The position numbers were made by a program, and so were the translations under genes. Shown piece after piece: positions 1 through 6,856 of a stretch of 18,667 nt of DNA. Under the pieces are notes generated by a model, which saw only the letters and a program-made list of their open reading frames with translations, made no database searches and was not told the origin of the DNA. Source of the stretch: Patescibacteria group bacterium (lineage in GTDB: Bacteria > Patescibacteriota > Patescibacteriia > UBA1558 > GWA2-36-10); contig JAUPVE010000001.1 in NCBI GenBank assembly GCA_030917205.1, positions 1 to 18,667 of the forward strand. The letters are read 5' to 3'. The stretch's first letter is position 1. Each line of letters opens with the position of its first letter.

Positions 1-600
1 TTTTAAATAAGCCGTGGTCTGTGGTCCAATACCCCAAATTTTTTCTACTGACAAATTAATCAAATATTTATGAATATCCTGACTGGACATGATAGTCAAA
101 CCGGATGGTTTTTTCCATTTGGAAGCTAGCTTGGCCAAGACTTTCGTAGTGGCCAGACCGAGAGAAAAAGTCATGCCCAATTCTTTATCTAAAGTTTCTT
201 TTATTTTAATAGCCATCTCCTCATAGGACATATGCATCGGTCTTTGCAAGCCAGTCAGCTCAGCAAAACACTCGTCAATACTATACTCCTCCACTGCGCC
301 CGTGAAGCGACGAACTATATTGTACATACGCAACGAAAACAAACTATAAGTTTCATAGTCCGAGGGCAACATTATGACTTGTGGGCATATTTTCTTGACT
401 TCAGCCAATCGCATCCCTCGCGTGACACCCAAAGCCTTGGCTTCATAGGTCAAAGACGAGACTATACCCCGCTCCAATCCAGTGATCAGCGGCTTACCTT
501 TATAAAAAGGGTTTTGCGCAATCTCGCAAGAAGCAAAAAAACAATCGCCATCAATATGCAAAATAGCCCTCGGCCAAGAATGTATGCTCAAGGCTCGCAT
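1..600 (-). CDS. dinB: Y-family DNA polymerase (DinB/UmuC type), C-terminus outside window
   Basis: Translesion polymerase that copies past damaged bases. I translated the minus strand from the ATG at 600; 200 codons run open to the window edge, so the thumb end and little-finger domain are missing. Visible motifs: an HIDGDCFFAS segment near residue 15 with the metal-binding D17 and aromatic residues at the steric-gate position; YEAKALGV near 52; the second catalytic motif YSIDECF with D109 and E110; and an IWGIG helix-hairpin-helix-like segment near 190. These are hallmarks of Y-family palms and fingers. The ATG follows the stop of the UmuD/LexA-like gene after a single base, so the two are almost certainly co-transcribed and translationally coupled, as in umuDC. 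DinB and UmuC cannot be separated firmly from this half: the fingers motif is DinB-like, the operon is UmuDC-like. Confidence 0.93.
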   Translation of the reverse strand, partial: MRALSIHSWPRAILHIDGDCFFASCEIAQNPFYKGKPLITGLERGIVSSLTYEAKALGVTRGMRLAEVKKICPQVIMLPSDYETYSLFSLRMYNIVRRFTGAVEEYSIDECFAELTGLQRPMHMSYEEMAIKIKETLDKELGMTFSLGLATTKVLAKLASKWKKPSGLTIMSSQDIHKYLINLSVEKIWGIGPQTTAYLK

Positions 601-601
601 A

Positions 602-1165
602 TTAATATTTACGAACTACGCCTTTTACTACAGCGGCAATCTTGAGATCTTGTTGCGGGTAAATATTTTTAAATTTTTTATTCGCTGGTTCTAGAAAAAT
701 CTTCTTATTGCGCACACGCAAATATTTCATAGTCCAAGCATTATCTATTTCGGCTATGACTATATCACCATCGCGTGGCGTGGCACTACGATCGGCGAGC
801 ACCATGTCACCCGGCATGATACCAGCATCCTTCATCGATTCGCCAGTGACCTTGAGAATAAAAGTAGCTTCTTTGTTTTCTATCAAATACTCCTCCAGAC
901 TCATAATATCCGATAATTCCTCCTCAGCTGGCGAAGGAAAACCTGCTTCCACTGTACCCAAAATTCTAGGCTGGCTATACAGCTGCTTAGGTAAAATATG
1001 ACCTTGCTCATCCTGACTGATAAATCCCTCCTCGACTAATTTTTTGATTAACTTAAAAACTGCGTTTTTGGAACGATAACCCAAAAGCACCATCAACTCG
1101 CTATAGCTAGGCATGCGACGCTGTTTTTTATAAAATTTTATAATCTTATTTTTATGTTTTTCCAT
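602..1165 (-). CDS. lexA: LexA/UmuD-type S24 autoprotease with N-terminal winged helix
   Basis: SOS regulator of 187 residues. Residues 1-58 form a LexA-like winged helix (PSYSELMVLLGYRSKNAVF recognition-helix region, then EEGFI). Residues 68-187 are a peptidase S24 domain: cleavage pair A74-G75 followed by FPSPAEEE, nucleophile S110 in GESM, and general-base K147 in WTMKYL. The FPSPAE stretch and the spacings cleavage-to-Ser 36 and Ser-to-Lys 37 match E. coli UmuD (C24, S60, K97) rather than LexA (84, 119, 156). The protein therefore looks like a LexA DNA-binding head on a UmuD-like body, consistent with its pairing with the polymerase gene just downstream. The promoter contains an SOS box, so it probably represses itself and the polymerase until RecA-stimulated self-cleavage. 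The ATG lies about two bases from the predicted transcription start, so the message is nearly leaderless. The start is supported by alignment to the LexA N-terminus. The name lexA is chosen for the DNA-binding domain; umuD is the alternative. Confidence 0.9.
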   Translation of the reverse strand: MEKHKNKIIKFYKKQRRMPSYSELMVLLGYRSKNAVFKLIKKLVEEGFISQDEQGHILPKQLYSQPRILGTVEAGFPSPAEEELSDIMSLEEYLIENKEATFILKVTGESMKDAGIMPGDMVLADRSATPRDGDIVIAEIDNAWTMKYLRVRNKKIFLEPANKKFKNIYPQQDLKIAAVVKGVVRKY

Positions 1166-1173
1166 ATATTAGT

Positions 1174-1202
1174 ATTATAGTGAACGATTGTTCACCTGTC
1201 AA
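1174..1202 (-). promoter_or_regulatory. SOS-controlled promoter of the lexA/umuD-like operon
   Basis: On the minus strand a perfect TTGACA (1202-1197) is followed after exactly 17 bp by a perfect TATAAT (1179-1174). The whole spacer is filled by the inverted repeat GTGAAC-GATT-GTTCAC as read on the plus strand (1180-1195). Its core GAAC-N4-GTTC equals the LexA/DinR box known from Bacillus and other Gram-positive-type SOS systems. A repressor bound here would sit between -35 and -10 and block polymerase. The predicted +1 (about 1167) is only 2 nt before the ATG. Confidence 0.9.
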
Positions 1203-1266
1203 TGCTACAAAAAAACTACCTAGCAATATAGGCAGTCTCATATCTTGATAAAATACTTAATTTGGT

Positions 1267-1301
1267 GGGGAAGACTTATGACAATTTCTGTCTGCTTCCC
1301 C
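1267..1301 (-). terminator. Imperfect hairpin after the HNH-like small gene
   Basis: Arms GGGGAAG (1267-1273) and CTTCCCC (1295-1301) pair, with an inner pair GACA/TGTC around a 5-nt loop. It lies 5 nt past the stop of the small minus-strand gene, where a terminator would be expected, but no T-run follows on either strand. Termination would need help or be inefficient; it could equally be a 3'-end stabilising structure. Confidence 0.4.
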
Positions 1302-1305
1302 CTGT

Positions 1306-1536
1306 TTAGCGCTGTTCAGCCTTCAGCTCCTGCAATCTAGTCAGTAGCTGAATAATCTGCCCGAGACTCTTGTTACCAAAAAGCTGATGCCAGTGATAAT
1401 GCTTATCAATATCAATGAGTAGCAAGTTACTCGGGTGATTTGAGCCTCCTAAAGAAGACGGGGTAAGGTGGTGATGGTTGCGATCTTGATATCGCTTGAG
1501 CTTGTGCTTCCTCTTGCGTTTACGGCTTTTCTTAAT
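1306..1536 (-). CDS. Small HNH-nuclease-like basic protein, probable AUU start
   Basis: A 76-residue reading frame with no ATG, GTG or TTG anywhere before the conserved part; the upstream in-frame stop is at 1566. The only well-placed start is ATT at 1536, seven bases after a perfect AAGGAGG Shine-Dalgarno. The N-terminus is a run of Lys/Arg/His (residues 2-15). Then comes NHHHLTPSSLGGSN (20-33), NLLLID (37-42), HYHWHQLFGN (46-55) and a C-terminal helix rich in Leu/Gln. The H-H-L-x-P-x-S-x-G-G-S-N...N-L-L-L...H-x-x-W-H order resembles the beta-beta-alpha core of HNH nucleases, but there are no zinc-binding cysteines and the protein is very short, so nuclease activity is unproven; an RNA- or ribosome-associated role is also possible. 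Lysine codons are mostly AAG and G/C endings are common, unlike most neighbours. It has its own promoter and a structured leader. Confidence 0.72.
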   Translation of the reverse strand: MKKSRKRKRKHKLKRYQDRNHHHLTPSSLGGSNHPSNLLLIDIDKHYHWHQLFGNKSLGQIIQLLTRLQELKAEQR

Positions 1537-1559
1537 GACCTTGCCTCCTTGCTGTAGAC

Positions 1560-1596
1560 AGAGCTAACTCTAAATTGTCCACCCACAAAAGTGGGT
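1560..1596 (-). promoter_or_regulatory. Two short hairpins in the leader of the HNH-like gene
   Basis: ACCCAC-AAAA-GTGGGT (1581-1596) is a perfect 6-bp stem with a tetraloop. AGAG-CTAA-CTCT (1560-1571) is a second small inverted repeat. Both lie in the roughly 85-nt untranslated leader just upstream of the Shine-Dalgarno. They may shape access to the ribosome binding site; no known riboswitch class is recognised. Confidence 0.4.
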
Positions 1597-1628
1597 AGTG
1601 GTGAAAGAACATACCAGGTGTGAGGCCT

Positions 1629-1658
1629 AATCTAAAAGCATATCAGTACTTTTGTCAA
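1629..1658 (-). promoter_or_regulatory. Promoter candidate for the HNH-like small gene
   Basis: Perfect TTGACA on the minus strand (1658-1653), then 17-18 bp to TTAGAT/TAGATT (1635-1629). It lies directly after the terminator of the ABC transporter gene, giving the small gene an independent transcript with a leader of about 85 nt. Confidence 0.5.
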
Positions 1659-1661
1659 ACC

Positions 1662-1691
1662 AAAAAGCATCTCCCTGGGAGATGCTTTTTT
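1662..1691 (-). terminator. Intrinsic terminator of the ABC transporter gene
   Basis: Near-perfect inverted repeat: AAAAAGCATCTCCC pairs with GGGAGATGCTTTTT around a minimal loop. On the minus strand the stem ends in a T-run immediately after the transporter's stop codon at 1693. The symmetrical A/T flanks would also allow function on the plus strand, where no gene needs it. Confidence 0.85.
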
Positions 1692-1692
1692 A

Positions 1693-3465
1693 TTAGATGA
1701 TAAATCCACCAACCTGCTTGGACCACAGGCGTTGATAAAAACCATCGGGTATTTTGAGTAATTCTTGGTGAGTACCCTGCTCCACTATCTGCCCCTTATC
1801 AACTACTACGATCCTATCCATCTTCATGATAGTCGATAGACGATGAGCAATGACAATGACGGTTTTATTTTTCATCAGATTGGCCAAAGCTTTTTGAATC
1901 AATTCCTCAGACTCAGAGTCAAGACTACTAGTTGCTTCATCTAGGACCAAGATAGGTGCATTTTTTATAATCGCTCGAGCCATAGCGACACGTTGTCTTT
2001 CACCACCAGACAATCTTACCCCACGCTCACCCACAAAAGTGCCATAACCTTCTGTAAAGCCCTTGATGAAGTCATGACAATGTGCCATCTTAGCCGCTTT
2101 GACTACTTGCTCCTGACTAGATCCCCATAGACCATAGGAAATATTCTCACTCAAAGTGCGATGAAACAAAATTGGATCTTGATTGACTAAACTGATATTT
2201 GACCACAGACTCTCTTGAGTGACCTTGTTGATATTTTGACCATCGATATTAATCTGTCCATCAGCTAAGTCATGTTGGCGTAGCAAGATACTAGCAATAG
2301 TAGATTTACCACCACCTGATGGTCCGACAATGGCTACTTTTTCTTGAGGCCTGATAGTCAGATTAAAATTTTTGATAATCTGTCTAGTTTGATTGTAGCT
2401 AAAACTCACATCAACAAATTCTATCTGACCCTTATTGACTTTGAGTTGCTTAGCCTTGGGTACGTCGACAATATCATGGGGAGTTTCTAGGACCTCGGTC
2501 ATCTCTTGAGCATCAGCCATAGCCTCGTAGTAGTATCTGATGATGCGACCAAAATCCCACAAGCGATCAAACATATTTATCAAGTAGGCTTGAATCAAAA
2601 CAAAGTCGCCAATAGTCACACTACCACCTCTCCATAGATGCAAAGCATAAAACATCAAACCAATCTCCAGGCCGATCATCATCAGAGTCTGGACAGCATC
2701 AAAATAATTTGTCAGATTCCAAGTAAAATTACGCAAAGATTGTAGCTGTCCCGTGACTTTACGAAAAGTATTATTTTCTCGTTGGTAGCCGTTGAACAAT
2801 TTTATATTCAGCTGATTAGTGATGGTGTCAGCCAGTACTCCACTGACCTTGGAATCCAGCTCGCTACGCTTCACATCATATTTTAATTTGTAGCGACTAA
2901 ATATAAAATTGATGATCAAAAATATCACTACCCAGAGTAAGACAGCTAGACCCACCCAAATATTCCGACGAGATAAAATATAAATAATCAAAGAAACATT
3001 GATCAAGATTGGAATCAAATTCCAAACAAAGACATCCATGATAGAGCCAAAGGAATATACAAAACGATTTACTTTCTTGACTAAAGAGCCAGCAAAATTA
3101 TTATTGAAAAAAGAAACTGAGTGCTTATGCAAATAAGCAAAACAAGAATTAAACAAATCAGCCATGACATGAGTCTGGGAATAGCTGGCCATGAAACTCA
3201 AAGCTCGCCAACAGACCCAACCAGATAAATCAATGAGTAAAATAGTGAGCAAGACTGTCGTAAACTGCGACATGCTGGCCATTTCACCACTTTGGGTCAA
3301 TAGATCAAAAAACTTTTTATAATAAACCGGGCTCAAGACATTGGCTACTGATGCCAAAATAACCAAGATGACAATCAAAGCAAAAATCACCCTATATTTC
3401 AGGGCGTGCTGTAAATAATAAGTAAAAGTCTGCTTAGTGAGAGTTTTGTTAATTTTGTCTGCCAT
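1693..3465 (-). CDS. ABC exporter half-transporter (fused permease-ATPase)
   Basis: 590-residue type-IV ABC exporter of the MsbA/MdlB class, expected to work as a dimer in the cytoplasmic membrane and expel lipid, peptide or drug. Residues 20-320 carry about six transmembrane helices (clear ones near 25-45, 68-90, 145-165, 170-190, 260-280). The nucleotide-binding domain has Walker A GPSGGGKST (381-389), Q-loop Q429, signature LSGGE (485-489), Walker B ILVLDE (505-510), D-loop SSLD (513-516) and switch H541, so it should be ATP-competent. Length is normal. The substrate cannot be read from sequence. It lies 44 nt downstream of the cation antiporter gene with no terminator between, so the two may share a transcript, and a strong terminator follows. 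The ATG start gives a natural N-terminus before TM1. Confidence 0.93.
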   Translation of the reverse strand: MADKINKTLTKQTFTYYLQHALKYRVIFALIVILVILASVANVLSPVYYKKFFDLLTQSGEMASMSQFTTVLLTILLIDLSGWVCWRALSFMASYSQTHVMADLFNSCFAYLHKHSVSFFNNNFAGSLVKKVNRFVYSFGSIMDVFVWNLIPILINVSLIIYILSRRNIWVGLAVLLWVVIFLIINFIFSRYKLKYDVKRSELDSKVSGVLADTITNQLNIKLFNGYQRENNTFRKVTGQLQSLRNFTWNLTNYFDAVQTLMMIGLEIGLMFYALHLWRGGSVTIGDFVLIQAYLINMFDRLWDFGRIIRYYYEAMADAQEMTEVLETPHDIVDVPKAKQLKVNKGQIEFVDVSFSYNQTRQIIKNFNLTIRPQEKVAIVGPSGGGKSTIASILLRQHDLADGQINIDGQNINKVTQESLWSNISLVNQDPILFHRTLSENISYGLWGSSQEQVVKAAKMAHCHDFIKGFTEGYGTFVGERGVRLSGGERQRVAMARAIIKNAPILVLDEATSSLDSESEELIQKALANLMKNKTVIVIAHRLSTIMKMDRIVVVDKGQIVEQGTHQELLKIPDGFYQRLWSKQVGGFII

Positions 3466-3509
3466 AAATATATAGACGGCTATGAAGCCAATTTATTACA
3501 AAACAATAT

Positions 3510-4460
3510 CTAACCTCGAGCAATCAAATAAACAATATAGGCAACATATATCAAAATAAATAGTACCCCCTGCCATCTTTCTAGTATGTGTTTCTTGCCG
3601 ATAAACATGACTGTAAATAATAGAGCGGTGGTAAAAACTAGAAAATAAATATCAAAATTCATGATCGCTGAAAAATTGATTGGATGAATCAAAGCACTGA
3701 CACCTAAAATCCAAAAAATATTGAAAATATTGGAACCAACTACATTACCCATGGCAATATCTGGATTTTTTTTATAGGCCGCCATAGCACTGGTGGCTAG
3801 CTCTGGCAGTGAGGTACCAATGGCTACTATGGTTAAGCCGATCAAAGCTTCACTGATACCTAGCTGTTTGGCAATCAAAATAGCCCCCTCCACTATCCAG
3901 TTACCACCGACAGTCAAAGCAACGATACCCACTAGGACCATAAAAACTGAAGTAGCAACTTTTAACTCCTTCACTTTTTCTTCTTGGCCAGTGGCTTTAG
4001 AAATACCAAAAGTGTAATATAAAAATATTATAAAAAATAATAAAAATATAGCACCATCAATCATGCTTAAAACATTTCGACTGGCTCCATCAAGCAAAAT
4101 ATCATTGGCCATGAACCATAGGGCGAGTACTGCCAAAAGGCTCAAAGGTATTTCTTTATAGACAGTTCCCTTTTTAACCGCCAAAGGAAAAATAATAGCC
4201 GAAATTCCTAAAATCAATAAGATGTTAGCGATATTTGAACCAACTACATTACCGATGGCGATGTCGCTATTGCCCCGTATAGAAGCCATGATATTGACTA
4301 TCAGCTCAGGCGCCGAAGTACCAAAAGCCACGATAGTCAGACCAATGACAATGTTGGAAATTTTGAGTTTCCTAGCTATAGAAGAGGCGCCGTCCACTAG
4401 CCAATCTGCGCCCTTGATCAGTAAGACAAAGCCGACTACAAATAAAAAATAAGTAAGCAT
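3510..4460 (-). CDS. Calcium/sodium:cation antiporter, CaCA family (YrbG-like)
   Basis: 316-residue integral membrane antiporter that exchanges Ca2+ for Na+ or H+. The two inverted alpha-repeats of the family are both intact: FGTSAPEL (46-53) with GNVVGSNIANI (70-80), and IGTSLPEL (214-221) with GNVVGSNIFNI (238-248). The ion-coordinating glutamates are E52 and E220. About ten hydrophobic segments span the length, and the loop between the halves near 155-170 is charged (EEKVKELK), as expected for the cytosolic linker. Length is typical of bacterial YrbG. It probably has its own promoter (extended -10 TGC-TATATT near 4491-4483, weak -35) and may read through into the ABC exporter. The direction of Ca2+ transport is inferred from the family. 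Confidence 0.94.
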   Translation of the reverse strand: MLTYFLFVVGFVLLIKGADWLVDGASSIARKLKISNIVIGLTIVAFGTSAPELIVNIMASIRGNSDIAIGNVVGSNIANILLILGISAIIFPLAVKKGTVYKEIPLSLLAVLALWFMANDILLDGASRNVLSMIDGAIFLLFFIIFLYYTFGISKATGQEEKVKELKVATSVFMVLVGIVALTVGGNWIVEGAILIAKQLGISEALIGLTIVAIGTSLPELATSAMAAYKKNPDIAMGNVVGSNIFNIFWILGVSALIHPINFSAIMNFDIYFLVFTTALLFTVMFIGKKHILERWQGVLFILIYVAYIVYLIARG

Positions 4461-4512
4461 AATTAAATTATTTATCTACTATAATATAGCATGAGCTAAA
4501 AAATATAGACAG

Positions 4513-5214
4513 TTAGTCACCGATGAATAACTGACTAGGATCCAGCCACTCAGACAAGCGCTCGGCCTGACTGACGTAGCCCAGCAAAACTACAGACTCC
4601 CCCCGATGGATGCTAAGGTGCAAATGTTTTCTTTCGCCATCAGTTTCTGCACTATAGCCTTGACCTAATACGCCCAAGCTTTGACCGGCTTTTAACTCTT
4701 GGTTGATCTTGGCACTGACACTACTTAAATTCAGGTGGCCATAGACCACTGTTACAGCTTGTTTATTTATTTCACAAGCTTGTATTACTACACCTCCGTA
4801 GCCAGTAGCTTGTTTTTTTACTAATAACTTACCAGAGCAAATAGTATAAATTGGCACAGCAATATTTTGTTCTACCTCGGTCGTTTCAAAATCCACTCCC
4901 GTGTGATAGCCAGAAAATTTCTCTGGACTGACTGGCGAATTACTAGGAGATATCTTGAGGCCAAAAGGTTTTTTAGTCACTCTCGTTATGGCACCAGAAA
5001 TTGGTTCAACTATTTCTTTTTCTTTACTTGGTGCTGTGGGCTGCGCTGATTCATCAGCTGTTTGTTCCACAATCTGCTCAGGCTGAGCTGGCTGATGAAT
5101 CTGCTCCACTTGCTCAACTGGAATAGCTGGTGCTTTAAATTTTTCGGCTAATACAAAATAGACCAGCCCACTGAATATCAAAATAAAAATACCGACTATA
5201 AATATCTTACGCAT
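4513..5214 (-). CDS. Membrane-anchored M23-family (LytM-like) peptidase
   Basis: 233 residues. An N-terminal signal anchor (residues 4-23) is followed by a Pro/Gln/Glu-rich linker (28-75) that would span the wall, and a C-terminal M23/LytM domain (about 80-230). The zinc-site motifs are complete: H104-x3-D108 (YHTGVDFE), YGHL with H160, and HLH (H197, H199). It is therefore likely an active glycyl-glycine or cross-link endopeptidase rather than a degenerate EnvC-type regulator, acting on peptidoglycan outside the membrane. It follows the 104-aa membrane protein by 5 nt, so they form an operon. The spacing of the final HxH is normal, but the peptide-binding loops are short. The substrate bond is not predictable. 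Confidence 0.9.
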   Translation of the reverse strand: MRKIFIVGIFILIFSGLVYFVLAEKFKAPAIPVEQVEQIHQPAQPEQIVEQTADESAQPTAPSKEKEIVEPISGAITRVTKKPFGLKISPSNSPVSPEKFSGYHTGVDFETTEVEQNIAVPIYTICSGKLLVKKQATGYGGVVIQACEINKQAVTVVYGHLNLSSVSAKINQELKAGQSLGVLGQGYSAETDGERKHLHLSIHRGESVVLLGYVSQAERLSEWLDPSQLFIGD

Positions 5215-5219
5215 AAAAA

Positions 5220-5534
5220 TTATCTACTAATAGCCAAAGCAATCATAGCCAAAACCATAAAAACAAATAAATAAGCTAATTTATAAAACAAAAGCTTCAC
5301 GGCTTCTTTTTTTTGTCCATCTAAATACCACATAATAGAGCGCCCAAAAATGGTCATGCCCATAATGGATACTGAAAAAACCAATAACAATAAAAAGACT
5401 ACCGGGCTCAACATAGTATCCTCTGGTCCAAATATTTTCTCGGCCTGGCTAAAAAATACACTAATAAATAATACATACAAAACCGCAGCTAACACCTCAA
5501 GCAAAGCATAGCGCAAAATACTTTTTTTATTCAT
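5220..5534 (-). CDS. Small three-helix membrane protein of unknown function
   Basis: 104 residues with three hydrophobic helices (about 10-29, 42-66 and 82-102) joined by short loops; the loop at 71-79 is charged (DGQKKEAVK). I recognise no family motif. It is the first gene of a two-gene operon with the M23 peptidase, separated by 5 nt, which hints at a role in cell-envelope processing or in holding or regulating the peptidase; that is inference only. A promoter lies just upstream and overlaps the preceding terminator (see separate entry). Confidence 0.75.
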   Translation of the reverse strand: MNKKSILRYALLEVLAAVLYVLFISVFFSQAEKIFGPEDTMLSPVVFLLLLVFSVSIMGMTIFGRSIMWYLDGQKKEAVKLLFYKLAYLFVFMVLAMIALAISR

Positions 5535-5560
5535 ATTTTTAAAGGGTTAATGATATTTTT

Positions 5561-5588
5561 AGTATAACAAATAAAACCGCCCTCGCAA
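5561..5588 (-). promoter_or_regulatory. Promoter candidate overlapping the upstream terminator
   Basis: Minus-strand TATACT (5566-5561) preceded after 16 bp by TTGCGA. The -35 element lies inside the hairpin that terminates the Met/Gly-rich protein gene, so terminator and promoter share DNA. The leader would be about 20 nt. Confidence 0.4.
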
Positions 5589-5598
5589 AGCGAAGACG
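5572..5598 (-). terminator. Intrinsic terminator of the Met/Gly-rich protein gene
   Basis: Stem CGCCCTCGC (5578-5586) with GCGAAGACG (5590-5598), a 9-bp stem containing G-U pairs and a 3-nt loop. On the minus strand it is followed by GTTTTATTT. Confidence 0.75.
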
Positions 5599-5624
5599 AT
5601 TTTATAAGGTGAGTAATGAAAAAA

Positions 5625-6053
5625 TTATTTAACTTGGTTTTGAGCGTTAGCAGTACCAAAACCCTGCCCTCTCATGCCCATGCCCTTACCGCCCATGTGA
5701 CCCTGACCCATTGGACCAAACATACCTATTTCCTCAAAGATAGCCTTGGCTTCATCGGTCTTACCGGCCTGCATCAATTGATGAGCCTGAGTTAGCTTGT
5801 TGAAAGTATCTTGGTTGATCTTTGACTCTAGATCAGTAGCTTGCTGACGCATTTCCACTACTTTAGTGTTCATGGCTGTCTGCCAAGTAGCATAATCGTT
5901 GTTGGTGATAGCTGTCTGCACTGTTTCACGATTATCATTGACCTGAGTATCACCACCACGCTTGCCCCCAAAAGCAAAGCTAGTGGATGAAACGACCAAG
6001 GTAGTCACTAATAGTCCTAAAAAAGCTGCTAATAAATATTGTTTTTTCTCCAT
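5625..6053 (-). CDS. Exported Met/Gly-rich small protein
   Basis: 142 residues. A signal peptide (KK, hydrophobic 7-24, likely cut after SFA near 27) is followed by a helical region (40-112) with NRETVQTAITNNDYATW, a Gln/Met-rich middle, and HQLMQAGKTDEAKAIFEEIG. The tail 113-132 is built of Met, Gly and His (MGQGHMGG, KGMGMRGQG). Met/His/Gly tails and a small helical periplasmic body recall metal-binding or CpxP/Spy-like stress proteins, but I see no LTxxQ motif, so the family is open. It sits 91 nt after the 3-TM partner of an ECF sigma factor and ends with its own terminator, so it may belong to that sigma factor's regulon. A TATAAT at 6111-6106 gives it a possible promoter with a roughly 46-nt leader. 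Confidence 0.8.
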   Translation of the reverse strand: MEKKQYLLAAFLGLLVTTLVVSSTSFAFGGKRGGDTQVNDNRETVQTAITNNDYATWQTAMNTKVVEMRQQATDLESKINQDTFNKLTQAHQLMQAGKTDEAKAIFEEIGMFGPMGQGHMGGKGMGMRGQGFGTANAQNQVK

Positions 6054-6105
6054 AAGTTATTTGTTAATTATTAAATGGGAATTGGCCTAACTCCTCTCGC
6101 ATTAG

Positions 6106-6111
6106 ATTATA
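6106..6111 (-). promoter_or_regulatory. -10 box candidate for the Met/Gly-rich protein gene
   Basis: Perfect TATAAT on the minus strand between the 3-TM protein and the exported protein. The only -35-like hexamer, TTGAAA (6137-6132), is 20 bp away, too far for ordinary sigma70, so the promoter may be weak or activator-dependent. The leader contains an AGGAG about 35 nt before the ATG, too far to be its Shine-Dalgarno. Confidence 0.35.
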
Positions 6112-6144
6112 CGCTAACTAACAAAAAATTATTTCAAAATAAAA

Positions 6145-6852
6145 TTATGGTCGAAAAAACATCGGTGGTGGAGGTGGTCCGGGTCTTTTGACCCAAGGCT
6201 TGATACTTTCACAAATAAACTTATCATCATCTGACATCCGGCCAATCAACATCACTCTCTGACCAGTCTGAAACTCATCAGTACTAGTACTAATGGTCCA
6301 TGATCTACCACGAAAATCTTCAACTGTAATAGCTTCGGGACCTATGTGAGTGATAATGCCGGCCAAGTGCCCATTGTCTGGCTCTACCAACATGCGACCA
6401 CCCTGACGAAACATTTGTTGATAAAATGGCACACGCCTAAAAAATGTATCTTCCAATTTCTGACCCAAGCCCAGCGAATACATCGCCACTCCCAAAGCTA
6501 TACTCAAAATTACACTACATACTACTATGATGAAAGGGTGGTATTTGTAGCCCCGTTTGGTATTTTTGAAATCATACCAAGCCAAAAAAGAAAACAATGA
6601 CAAGCTCAATAACCAAAACAAAGGTAAATTGACCCACAATCTTTTCAGGGGGCTAAAGCCAGGTGCCATCTCTACCCAAGTAGCATGTTGAAAAATAAAG
6701 ATAGTAGCCGAGGCAGCCAAGCCACCCAAGATAATAGCCAAGCTAAAAGCTAGCCATAGTAGATAATTTTTGAACAAAAACTCCCAGCGTTTTTTGGGCT
6801 GAATATTTTGCTCTTTTATTATATCTAAAATTTCTTGACCAGTATTTTCCAT
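6145..6852 (-). CDS. Three-TM membrane protein with external OB-like domain; probable partner of ECF sigma
   Basis: 235 residues. A short cytosolic head (1-28, acidic/helical) is followed by TM helices near 29-54, 73-93 and 104-126, and an extracytoplasmic domain at about 155-220 (GHLAGIITHIGPEAITVEDF... TGQRVMLIGRM) with the beta-strand pattern of DUF5666/OB-like modules. It ends in a Pro-rich tail (six prolines with one Gly near 224-230). It starts 4 nt after the ECF sigma gene's stop. Sigma-plus-membrane-protein gene pairs are usually sigma/anti-sigma pairs, so it may hold the sigma factor at the membrane through its short N-terminus and sense the outside with the OB-like domain. It lacks a recognisable zinc anti-sigma motif, so this role is inferred from context. 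Confidence 0.8.
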   Translation of the reverse strand: MENTGQEILDIIKEQNIQPKKRWEFLFKNYLLWLAFSLAIILGGLAASATIFIFQHATWVEMAPGFSPLKRLWVNLPLFWLLSLSLFSFLAWYDFKNTKRGYKYHPFIIVVCSVILSIALGVAMYSLGLGQKLEDTFFRRVPFYQQMFRQGGRMLVEPDNGHLAGIITHIGPEAITVEDFRGRSWTISTSTDEFQTGQRVMLIGRMSDDDKFICESIKPWVKRPGPPPPPMFFRP

Positions 6853-6856
6853 ATAT

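Noticed and set aside
232..645. 137-codon plus-strand frame overlapping the start region
   Set aside because: It is antisense to the Y-family polymerase, whose motifs on the minus strand are unmistakable; the plus-strand protein has no recognisable pattern.
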